Below the pieces are notes generated by a model. It made no database searches, was not told where the DNA came from, and saw nothing but the letters and a program-made list of their open reading frames with translations. From the NCBI GenBank assembly GCA_023231425.1, contig JALNVI010000004.1, positions 9,162 to 73,161 of the forward strand: a DNA stretch of 64,000 nucleotides, given 5' to 3'. Source of the stretch: Desulforhopalus sp. (GTDB lineage Bacteria > Desulfobacterota > Desulfobulbia > Desulfobulbales > Desulfocapsaceae). Both the position numbers and the translations under genes were made by a program. Positions 36,208 through 43,266 of this stretch are shown here, in pieces (within the stretch, counting starts at the first letter, position 1; each line of letters opens with the position of its first letter).

Positions 36208-36212
36208 GGAGA

Positions 36213-37010
36213 ATGGCTGTCACTATCTATGACAGCTACGACGCGGAGCCGGAGGATGTTTTCGAGGCACTGCCGGAGGGCCTTTACCGCCAATTCTATG
36301 ATCTTGAGATGGCGGAGACGTGCGAAGATGCACGTCACTGGGATCGCACCCTGCCCTCCGGCAACATTCTTGAGCTTGGCTGCGGCTCGGGACGTGTCAC
36401 CCGCAGCCTTGTCCGCCCCGGCCGCCAGCTCGTTGCCATTGATCTCAGCATCTCCATGTTGACACAGGCACAGCTTTTTTTTAGAAACATCCCCCCCCGT
36501 CAGCGCCCTGCTCTACTGCGCATGGATATGACCGCGCCCGCCTTTAAACCCGCCAGCTTCGACGGCATTGTTATCCCCTGGAACACCCTTAATCTGCTTC
36601 CCGGTAACACCATCAGCCGCTGCCTCTCCTCCTGCCACGAACTGCTCCGTACAGACGGCCTGCTCGGTTTACACCTGCATATTCCGGGAGGCGGCTTCCG
36701 CGCCCGGACCAGTCACACTTTTCAATTTAAAATGTTCGACATGGAGAATGGCGGTCGTTTGATAAAAGAGACACTGCGCAAATTCAATCCACTGGAAGAA
36801 CGAATAGAGATTGAAGAACGCTACCGACTGCGGCCGATGAAGAAAGGAGAAGAAAATCGCGATTTTTCGACAGAATACACCATCTGCGGCTGGGAGCATA
36901 CGCGATGGCGCGAGCTCTTTGCAGAGTGCGGGTTACAAATACGGGAAGAAAAAGAAGAAGAGGGCTGGGTTCTCCTGCTTGGGAAGGACGGAAAAAACAA
37001 AAGACGGTAA
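36213..37010 (+). CDS. Class I SAM-dependent methyltransferase
   Basis: A 265-residue soluble methyltransferase. Motif I is NILELGCGSGRVTRSL, the acidic loop is LVAIDLSISML, and PASFDGIVIPWNTLNLLP is the post-motif region seen in small-molecule methyltransferases. The C-terminal half (YRLRPMKKGEENRDFSTEYT) is of unknown specificity. It follows the rhodanese-lactamase gene by 5 bp and is surely co-transcribed; together they might handle a thiol or sulfur compound, but that is conjecture. Confidence 0.8.
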   Translation: MAVTIYDSYDAEPEDVFEALPEGLYRQFYDLEMAETCEDARHWDRTLPSGNILELGCGSGRVTRSLVRPGRQLVAIDLSISMLTQAQLFFRNIPPRQRPALLRMDMTAPAFKPASFDGIVIPWNTLNLLPGNTISRCLSSCHELLRTDGLLGLHLHIPGGGFRARTSHTFQFKMFDMENGGRLIKETLRKFNPLEERIEIEERYRLRPMKKGEENRDFSTEYTICGWEHTRWRELFAECGLQIREEKEEEGWVLLLGKDGKNKRR

Positions 37011-37011
37011 G

Positions 37012-37062
37012 GCATTTTTTACCGCGAAGAACACGAAGGAACGCGAAGAAAGACGAAGAAAA
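37012..37062 (+). repeat. Family-B repeat (ACCGCGAAGAACACGAAGG type)
   Basis: TTTTTTACCGCGAAGAACAC followed by GAAGGAACGCGAAG. The same motif occurs reversed at 37591-37635, again forward at 40580-40640 and in part at 16843-16862. Confidence 0.7.
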
Positions 37063-37082
37063 TTTGACAAACGTCGTTTGTA

Positions 37083-37173
37083 ACCACGAATGGACACGAA
37101 TTTTCACTAATACTAATTACATTTTTACTGACCAGAAAACGTAACTGCGTGGACATCTTTCTTAGCGATTCCG
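37083..37173 (+). repeat. Family-B repeat, left member of an inverted pair around hcp
   Basis: Begins ACCACGAATGGACACGAAT; the segment ATTACATTTTTACTGACCAG through CTGCGTGGACATCTTT (37118-37160) recurs inverted at 39656-39705. The two copies bracket hcp. Confidence 0.75.
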
Positions 37174-37590
37174 AAAGGATAAACAGGATGTAAAATTGAT
37201 CTCATTGTAGAAACGTCCGTTGGTCCGTTGTGCTGGAGACGCCTAAATTAGTCGTCTGTCCCATTGTCTTTAAATCTGCCAATACAAAATGTAAATGGCA
37301 GTTCACACCATTCCTATTAAGTTATGCCCCGTTTCAGGAGGCCCAATCCCGGTTGTATCTGCTCTTAATAATTCCGGGAATTGCTACCAGTTTATTCCAT
37401 GCGTTACAAGTCATTCCACCGTTATCGTTACGTTTGTCGTCAGCGTGTAGACAAGCCATGCCTTGTCTCTACATCATCGCCGGAATCACTGTTGTACCAA
37501 TTTTTCACCAATGATGATGGATGCCACCGTTATCACCCCGTGGTGACAATATGGCGGGTATGTTTCGCGGGTTATCGGTGTTCCGTATTC
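37174..37590. other. Unassigned stretch upstream of hcp
   Basis: No gene recognised. It contains an imperfect palindrome TGTAGACAAG...CTTGTCTCTACA (37446-37473) of a type common in dispersed bacterial repeats. Translations in all frames look non-coding. Confidence 0.4.
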
Positions 37591-37635
37591 GAAATGCTTT
37601 TGCCTTCCTTCGTGTTCTTCGCGGTAAAAAAATGC
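37591..37635 (-). repeat. Family-B repeat, reversed
   Basis: GAAATGCTTTTGCCTTCCTT then CGTGTTCTTCGCGGTAAAAA, the reverse complement of the copies at 37012 and 40580. It is followed by a pyrimidine-rich run of GTCTCCTGTCTC-type repeats (37668-37696). Confidence 0.7.
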
Positions 37636-37732
37636 TTTACCGTCTTTTGCTTTTCCCCGTCTCCTGTCTCTTGTCTCCTGTCTCCCGTCTCCTGCAGGTT
37701 TTCTAAATCTTTAGCACTTTTCAGCACTTCTC

Positions 37733-37746
37733 TTGACCTGGATCAA
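37733..37746 (+). promoter_or_regulatory. Candidate CRP/FNR-family (HcpR-type) operator
   Basis: TTGACCTGGATCAA is a palindrome with one mismatch (TTGACC-TG-GGTCAA ideal), centred about 121 bp before the hcp start. HcpR regulators of deltaproteobacteria are known to control hcp and its ferredoxin through sites of this kind. Assignment rests on resemblance and gene context. Confidence 0.5.
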
Positions 37747-37860
37747 AGTCAGGTCTTCTCCTGCCGGGTAGAGTCTACCCATCAACAAGGTTCCCTCATC
37801 AGACGTACCAGGGTTCCCCCTCCAGGTACCATACCTGCCAATACTCAAAAGGAGAAAACA

Positions 37861-39492
37861 ATGTTCTGTAACCAATGTGAACAAACCGCTAAAGGCACCG
37901 GCTGCACCGTCGTCGGCGTATGTGGCAAAAGTGAAGACGTCGCCGCCCTGCAGGACCTGCTCACCTTTGCCATCCAGGGTCTCTCTCTGGTTGCCGTAGA
38001 GGGACGTAAAGCAGGCATCATTGATAATAAAATCGACCGCTTCGTCGCAGAATCCATCTTCGCCTGCCTGACCAACGTAGACTTTGACCCGAAACGATTC
38101 CAGAAATGGATCAACAAAACCGTACACTATCGCGACGAACTGAAAAAACGTGTTGAGGCCGCAGGAGGCAAAGTTGAATCCGACGCCGACGCCCTCACCT
38201 TCGCACCTGCCCTCGAACTGAAGGACCTCTACGCCCAGGGCAAGGCCCTCGACCTGATGCAGTCCCTCGACGACAATGAGGACCTCCGCTCCCTCAAACA
38301 GATTACCGTCTATGGTCTCCGCGGTCTCGCAGCTTACGCCGACCACGCCGCCATTCTTGGAAAAGAAGACGAATCAGTCTATGCTTTCATCTATGAAACC
38401 ATGGCAGACTTCACCCGCAAGGGCCAGAGCCTTGAGACACTCGTCGGTACAGCCCTGAAATGCGGCGAGGTCAACGTCAAGGCCATGGAACTGCTTGATG
38501 CAGGCAACACCGGGGCCTACGGACATCCCGTCCCCACAGAAGTCCCGCTGGGGCATAAGGCCGGCAAGGCCATTCTCATCACCGGACACGACCTGCGTGA
38601 CCTCGAGTTACTCCTCAAGCAGACTGAAGGTAAAGGCATCACTGTCTACACCCATGGTGAAATGCTGCCCTGTCACGGCTACCCCGAGCTGAAAAAATAC
38701 CCGCATTTCTATGGCCATTTCGGCACTGCATGGCAGAGTCAACAAAAAGAATTCCCCACCTTCCCGGGGGCGATTCTCTTCACCACCAACTGCATCCAGA
38801 AACCGAAGCCTGAATACAAAGACCGGGTCTTCACCACTGGACTTGTCGGCTGGCCCGATCAGGTCCATATCGAGGACGACAAAGATTTCACCCCTGTTAT
38901 CGAGAAAGCACTCTCCATGCCCGGTTTCCCCGAAGATGAGGACAAAGGCAGTGTAATGAGTGGCTTCGCTCACAACGCCGTACTCGGCGTAGCGGACAAA
39001 GTAATTGCAGGGGTAAAGGCCGGTGACATCCGCCACTTCTTCCTCGTCGGCGGCTGTGATGGCGCCAGACCGGGTCGTAATTATTACACTGAACTGGTGG
39101 AAAAAATTCCTCAGGACTGCATGATTCTCACCCTGGCCTGTGGCAAGTTCCGTTTCTTCGACAAGAAACTGGGCAACATCAACGGCATCCCGCGCCTGCT
39201 CGACGTTGGACAGTGCAACGATGCCTACTCCGCCATTCAGATCGCTCTCGCACTTTCCAAAGCATTTGACTGCGGCGTCAACGATCTGCCTCTCTCCTTC
39301 ATCCTCTCCTGGTATGAGCAGAAGGCAGTGGTTATTCTTCTCTCCCTCTTCAGCCTTGGGATCAAGGAAATTCGCCTTGGACCCACGTTGCCGGCATTTA
39401 TTTCTCCCAACGTACTCAATGTGCTGGTAGAGAATTTCGCCTGCAAACCGATCAGCACCGCCGATGAAGATTTGAAGACTATCCTCGGTTGA
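37861..39492 (+). CDS. hcp: Hybrid-cluster protein (hydroxylamine / NO reductase)
   Basis: A 543-residue cytosolic enzyme that reduces nitric oxide (and hydroxylamine) in nitrosative-stress defence. The N-terminal cysteines (CNQCEQTAKGTGC, then VVGVC: C-x2-C-x8-C-x5-C) bind a standard [4Fe-4S] cluster, the spacing of the anaerobe-type class I proteins. Hybrid-cluster ligands are in ITGHDLRDLE, YTHGEMLPCHGYPEL, FTTNCIQKPK, GGCDGARPGRNYY and TLACGKFRFFD. AAAGGAGAAAACA precedes the ATG, and the frame's upstream extension is non-coding. A terminator follows, then a ferredoxin gene that is its likely electron donor. It lies between inverted family-B repeats. Confidence 0.97.
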   Translation: MFCNQCEQTAKGTGCTVVGVCGKSEDVAALQDLLTFAIQGLSLVAVEGRKAGIIDNKIDRFVAESIFACLTNVDFDPKRFQKWINKTVHYRDELKKRVEAAGGKVESDADALTFAPALELKDLYAQGKALDLMQSLDDNEDLRSLKQITVYGLRGLAAYADHAAILGKEDESVYAFIYETMADFTRKGQSLETLVGTALKCGEVNVKAMELLDAGNTGAYGHPVPTEVPLGHKAGKAILITGHDLRDLELLLKQTEGKGITVYTHGEMLPCHGYPELKKYPHFYGHFGTAWQSQQKEFPTFPGAILFTTNCIQKPKPEYKDRVFTTGLVGWPDQVHIEDDKDFTPVIEKALSMPGFPEDEDKGSVMSGFAHNAVLGVADKVIAGVKAGDIRHFFLVGGCDGARPGRNYYTELVEKIPQDCMILTLACGKFRFFDKKLGNINGIPRLLDVGQCNDAYSAIQIALALSKAFDCGVNDLPLSFILSWYEQKAVVILLSLFSLGIKEIRLGPTLPAFISPNVLNVLVENFACKPISTADEDLKTILG

Positions 39493-39524
39493 AAACGTTA
39501 ACCTGACGAAAGAATAAATGAGTA

Positions 39525-39559
39525 AAAGCGGGCAGGCTTCCTTGAAACCTGCCCGCTTT
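39525..39559 (+). terminator. Terminator of hcp
   Basis: AAAGCGGGCAGG and CCTGCCCGCTTT form a perfect 12-bp stem with an 11-base loop. Confidence 0.8.
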
Positions 39560-39604
39560 GTCTATAGACTCTCCCTGCGGAAAAAAGGGGAAAAAGCAAA
39601 AGGA

Positions 39605-39754
39605 ACCACGAATGGACACGAATAAACACGAATTATTACTCATTCGTAATCGCTGAAAAAGATGTCCACGCAGTCGCGTTCTCTGGTCAGTAAAAAATGT
39701 GATTGGTATAAGACTGCTTCGAGATGTTCTTGTAAAAGAACGAATCCACAAAAA
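39605..39754. repeat. Family-B repeats between hcp and the ferredoxin gene
   Basis: ACCACGAATGGACACGAAT at 39605-39623 repeats the start of the 37083 copy in direct orientation. 39656-39705 is the inverted copy of 37118-37160. 39711-39754 (AGACTGCTTCGAGATGTTCT, TGTAAAAGAACGAA) recurs directly at 40735-40778 on the far side of the ferredoxin gene. Confidence 0.7.
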
Positions 39755-39765
39755 GAGAAGAGAAC

Positions 39766-40566
39766 ATGAAACAAACAAGAAAAATCATCAAAATCGACGA
39801 AGAACTTTGCGACGGCTGCGGCCTCTGCGTACCAGACTGTGCCGAAGGCTCACTGCGCATTATCAACGGCAAGGCAAAGTTAATGGCCGACAAACTCTGC
39901 GATGGACTTGGTGCCTGCCTCGGCTCCTGTCCCACCGGTGCACTGACCATTGAGGAACGCGAAGCCGACCACTTTGACGAGGAAGCCGTAGAAGAATTTC
40001 TTTCCGCTGAAAAAAAAGGCAGCTGCCCCTCCGCCAGGCTGCACTCTTTTGCGCCGGTGCAGAGCTCTCAACAGACCAGTGTCCCAGAGAATCGGTCGGC
40101 AATGCAGAAGGCTATGAAAGAAGGTGTCTCTTTTACGGGTGATGACAGCGATTCTCTGCTCTCCCACTGGCCGATCCAGCTTCGCCTGATACCACCCTCG
40201 GCTCCCTTTCTGCAGGGAGCTGATCTGCTTGTCGCCGCCGACTGCACCACCGTTTCAGCTGGCAATTTTCAGCAGAGATATCTTGCAGGGAAAGCAGTTG
40301 TCATGAGCTGTCCAAAATTCGATGACCAGAATCTCCAGGTAGAAAAATTTACTCAGATATTCAGAGAAGCAAAGCTTCACAGTATCACCATCCTCTTAAT
40401 GGAGGTGCCTTGCTGCTCTTCAATGAACCGCCTTATCAAAACGGCTCTGGAACGTTCTGGCGTGGAAATCCCTGTGGAACAGGTCATCATCTCGCTGCAG
40501 GGAAAAGAGTTGTCACGCGAGAAGTGGAGAAAAGAAGCGGTATTGCCTGTGGTGAATATGGGCTGA
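39766..40566 (+). CDS. Two-cluster ferredoxin associated with hcp
   Basis: A 266-residue protein. Residues 8-65 carry two 4Fe-4S motifs, ELCDGCGLCVPDCAEGSL and KLCDGLGACLGSCPTGAL. The remaining 200 residues form an extra domain with paired cysteines (MEVPCCSSMNRLIKTALE) and CPKFDDQNLQ. Proteins of this type accompany hcp in many anaerobes and probably pass electrons to it. The start MKQTRKIIKID lies about 270 bp after hcp, beyond a terminator, so it may have its own promoter. Direct repeats flank it on both sides. Confidence 0.88.
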   Translation: MKQTRKIIKIDEELCDGCGLCVPDCAEGSLRIINGKAKLMADKLCDGLGACLGSCPTGALTIEEREADHFDEEAVEEFLSAEKKGSCPSARLHSFAPVQSSQQTSVPENRSAMQKAMKEGVSFTGDDSDSLLSHWPIQLRLIPPSAPFLQGADLLVAADCTTVSAGNFQQRYLAGKAVVMSCPKFDDQNLQVEKFTQIFREAKLHSITILLMEVPCCSSMNRLIKTALERSGVEIPVEQVIISLQGKELSREKWRKEAVLPVVNMG

Positions 40567-40944
40567 ACAAGGGAAAGGCAAAAGACATTTTTTACCGCGA
40601 AGAACGCTAAGGGACGCGAAGGAAGGCAAAAGCATTTGAGAATAAAGATTTTTAAAATTTAAAGCGGGAAGGGCGGAAAAGGGGAGAAAGGGAAAAGCAG
40701 GACAACACAACCCGATGACGTCCGTTGTGGAATGAGACTGTTTCAAGATGTTCTTGTAAAAGACGAAACGACAAAAGATTTTTTTGCCAACCAAACGCAC
40801 TAAACATGCGAAAAAAGGCATTTTATCTATATAATTTATCGTGTTTTCGTGTGTTTCACTGGCTGCCCGTTTTTTGCCTTTCCGCTTTTTGCCTTTTTCT
40901 TTTTCCTGTCTCCTGCCTCCCTTTCTCTGAGATGGCAGGATGTT
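40567..40944. repeat. Repeat-rich gap after the ferredoxin gene
   Basis: Forward family-B copy at 40580-40640 (TTTTTTACCGCGAAGAACGC), then a copy of the ferredoxin-upstream repeat at 40735-40778 (GAGACTGTTTCAAGATGTTC), then a pyrimidine-rich tract (CCTGTCTCCTGCCTCCC) near 40905. No gene seen. Confidence 0.65.
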
Positions 40945-41589
40945 TTACCAGCGCAGGCTCACCGTCCGGCCCTGCTGGACGATGCCGATACCACCGGTCT
41001 GCAGAAGCTGAAAAAGCGGCCGACCGAAGAAAAACAGTTCGAGGCCGAGGCTCATTCCCCGTCCTCCTGCCAGCCTGTCGCGAAAGCGGAGATCAAGGTG
41101 CACCCGCTCCTCAACCTCCGCTTTTTCTTTTGCTGAAAGACTTCCAAGTGCAGAGAAGAAGTCGCAGGAGCAGGCTTTTTCATGTTCTTCGATGAAAGGC
41201 AGCATCTCGTGTCCGCCACCAAGAATGGCACGCCGGTCGAGGGTATCCTGCTCCATCAGAGCAAGAATTTCTGCGGGATCCCAGCACTTCAGCACCCGAC
41301 AGGCCTGCGGTCGAAAGGAATAGATCGTGCAGCCCTTTTCTTCTGAGAAATAGCGACAACTCCAGCTCCGCCCCTCTCCAGAAATTTTCACCAGCTCCAC
41401 AGACACCGGTTCCACGCCACCAGGCTTTTTGACCGGCTCGCCGCGGCGCACGGTGAGCAGATGTTCCAGCGGGATGCGCCCCTCCTGTAACAGCGGCAGG
41501 TCGGCGCTGTGCAGGGCTGGCCCCCCCGCGCGACAGCAGTCGCCACAACGATGACAGGCAGTCTGTATCTCTTTCCTCGTTTCTTTCAT
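40945..41589 (-). CDS. YkgJ-family cysteine-cluster protein
   Basis: A 214-residue soluble protein of the zinc/iron-chelating YkgJ family. The cluster starts CHRCGDCCRAGGPAL at residue 12 and continues with SCRYFSEEKGCTIYSFRPQACRVLKC, giving about eight cysteines; CSCDFF lies further on. Such proteins bind metal and are of uncertain function. Divergent from the thioredoxin-like gene across 75 bp, which would therefore share a promoter region. Confidence 0.85.
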   Translation of the reverse strand: MKETRKEIQTACHRCGDCCRAGGPALHSADLPLLQEGRIPLEHLLTVRRGEPVKKPGGVEPVSVELVKISGEGRSWSCRYFSEEKGCTIYSFRPQACRVLKCWDPAEILALMEQDTLDRRAILGGGHEMLPFIEEHEKACSCDFFSALGSLSAKEKAEVEERVHLDLRFRDRLAGGRGMSLGLELFFFGRPLFQLLQTGGIGIVQQGRTVSLRW

Positions 41590-41664
41590 CTTCGCTCCGA
41601 CAGGCCTTGCATTTTACGTCTCCTCAGATAGATTCTAAGAGTAAAACTTCTTCAAGAGGAAACC

Positions 41665-41913
41665 ATGAAAATAATTTTCTATAAATCAGCTCTTTGTCCC
41701 CGCTGTCACGCGGTACAAACCATGCTGGATGAGATAACAACGGAACACCCCGATCTGCAGGTGGAGCAGGTAGATATTCTCACCTCCCCCCTGCGTGCGC
41801 TGCGCGCCGGCGTGCACATGATTCCAACTCTGGACGCAGGTAAGGCCCGTCTCTCCATGATCATGCCCACCCGGGAAAAATTGCGCCTCTTTCTACAGAA
41901 AAATGGCCTTTAA
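41665..41913 (+). CDS. Small thioredoxin/glutaredoxin-fold protein
   Basis: An 82-residue protein with an N-terminal redox motif CPRC (IIFYKSALCPRCHAVQ) and the cis-proline segment VHMIPTLDAG, so a minimal thioredoxin fold. Partner unknown; glutaredoxin-like disulfide exchange is the likely activity. AAGAGGAAACC precedes the ATG. The stop codon directly abuts a dispersed-repeat copy. Confidence 0.8.
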   Translation: MKIIFYKSALCPRCHAVQTMLDEITTEHPDLQVEQVDILTSPLRALRAGVHMIPTLDAGKARLSMIMPTREKLRLFLQKNGL

Positions 41914-42104
41914 GGGACCTTGAAACAGCTTCTATTTCGTTCATATTCGAGGCCCGGAAGGGGATTTACCTCAGACAGAACTTTGATCACGGAGTCTATC
42001 GCTTACCTGGAGTCTATCGCTTACCTCGACGTCTCGTTCCTCGCTTTGTCGGAGGAAATTTTTTTGGCCGTAACAAAGAATATAGGCTATTATTCAAGGT
42101 ACCC
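41914..42104 (+). repeat. Dispersed repeat, full form with two tandem 18-bp units
   Basis: Starts GGGACCTTGAAACAGCTTC immediately after the TAA stop codon and ends TATTATTCAAGGTACCC. Units at 41991-42008 and 42009-42026 are identical (GGAGTCTATCGCTTACCT), followed by CGACGTCTCGTTCCTCGC. TTTAA occurs directly outside both ends. Confidence 0.92.
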
Positions 42105-42157
42105 TTTAATCCCGAGCTCCACTCCCACTGGTTTTATAAATAACAACGGAGAATACC

Positions 42158-43003
42158 GTGAATAGATTTCTCAAAAACAGTCTCGGACTCCTCGACATCA
42201 TCTCGTGGAGTCTTGTCCTGCTCTTTTTCTGCGGCTCAGCCCTTTTTAATAATGGCAATCTCGCCCAGTCAACCATCGGTGCAGTGTCGATTATTGTTGT
42301 AATGTTTATCATCACTCTTGCCATTGAGATCTGTATTGAGTGCCTGAAAAATACAAAGGGTATTGGCACCATAACCGGCTTCATAACCAACGGCCCGGAG
42401 GCCGTAGTGCTGGTCGTCGGGCTCATCAACGGCGATATTATCTTCGCCGCCTCAACCCCGCTCGGCTCCAACTTCATAAACCCGCCGCTGCTGTTCACCG
42501 CAGCTCTCATCTGCCACAACCTCATCGGAGTAGTAAACACGCGGTCGACCTACAGCTTCACCACGTATTTTTTCACCGCCTTTCTTGCCGGCAGCTTTTT
42601 TTTCCTCGATAAGAGCGACTACATCTATTGGCTGGGGACTGCTTTGACTCTCACACTGATTCTCTTTTTCATCCGTCCCAAAGAGGAAGTAGAGGAGCAC
42701 AGCTCACAAATGATATTGAACCCAAAGATATGGCTTGTTCCCGCCATTGCCCTGCTGGTCTCTGCAGGCTACCTCCTCGACCCGGTGGTCAGCTACGCGG
42801 CGACCGCTTCAAAGGCCCCCAAGGGAGTGATTGGCTTTCTCGTCCTCTCCCTGCTGACGAGCTGGCCGGAGTTCAAATCCTGCATTGCCCTGCTCCACCG
42901 TAACAACCCGCTTGCAGCGATTCTCAACATCACCGTCTCCAACATCACCAACATCTGGCTCGCCGCCGCCGGGCTGGTTATCTATGTGACGGGGCGTCTG
43001 TAA
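42158..43003 (+). CDS. Cation/calcium exchanger-family membrane protein
   Basis: A 281-residue inner-membrane protein with nine to ten helices. Two alpha-repeat-like segments mark the CaCA superfamily: GFITNGPEAVVLVVGLINGD with STPLGSNFINPP in the first half, and VLSLLTSWPEFKSCIALLHR with LNITVSNITNIWLA in the second. Such proteins exchange Ca2+ or another cation for Na+ or H+. It is shorter than typical (300-350 residues) and the acidic residues are sparse, so the ion is uncertain. Preceded by CAACGGAG. Monocistronic. Confidence 0.75.
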   Translation: MNRFLKNSLGLLDIISWSLVLLFFCGSALFNNGNLAQSTIGAVSIIVVMFIITLAIEICIECLKNTKGIGTITGFITNGPEAVVLVVGLINGDIIFAASTPLGSNFINPPLLFTAALICHNLIGVVNTRSTYSFTTYFFTAFLAGSFFFLDKSDYIYWLGTALTLTLILFFIRPKEEVEEHSSQMILNPKIWLVPAIALLVSAGYLLDPVVSYAATASKAPKGVIGFLVLSLLTSWPEFKSCIALLHRNNPLAAILNITVSNITNIWLAAAGLVIYVTGRL

Positions 43004-43100
43004 AAACTCCCGAAGACCCTGTTTTTTTTTGCTGTCCCGGGAAAAAGGAAACCTCTCAGAAAATCCAGCATAGACCACAGGAGGAGGGAAGTGAACCAAA

Positions 43101-43142
43101 AAGAACATCGAATATGAACGAAAGAGAAGCTGTTTCAAGGTA
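43101..43142 (-). repeat. Dispersed repeat, short form
   Basis: On the minus strand it reads ACCTTGAAACAGCTTCTC, then TTTCGTTCATATTCGATGTTC: a left end joined to a diverged right end. It merges directly into the hairpin that follows. Confidence 0.7.
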
Positions 43143-43186
43143 CTCAAAAGGGGAAAGCGTGCCTGGCACGCTTTCCCCTTTTGAGT
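43142..43186. terminator. Perfect 22-bp palindrome between convergent genes
   Basis: ACTCAAAAGGGGAAAGCGTG(CC) at 43142-43163 is perfectly complementary to 43165-43186 with a single central base at 43164. It lies between the exchanger gene and the end of leuA and should stop transcription from both sides. Confidence 0.75.
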
Positions 43187-43266
43187 TTCCTTCATACAGT
43201 CTCTCTTTACACAACAGTTATCATCCAGAGTCACTGTAAAAAGAACGGATTTTCCCGACCTTTTCC

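Noticed and set aside
37861..39492. hcp frame start at 37381
   Set aside because: The extra 160 codons translate repeat and promoter DNA; the Cys-rich MFCNQCEQ start with a good ribosome binding site is at 37861.
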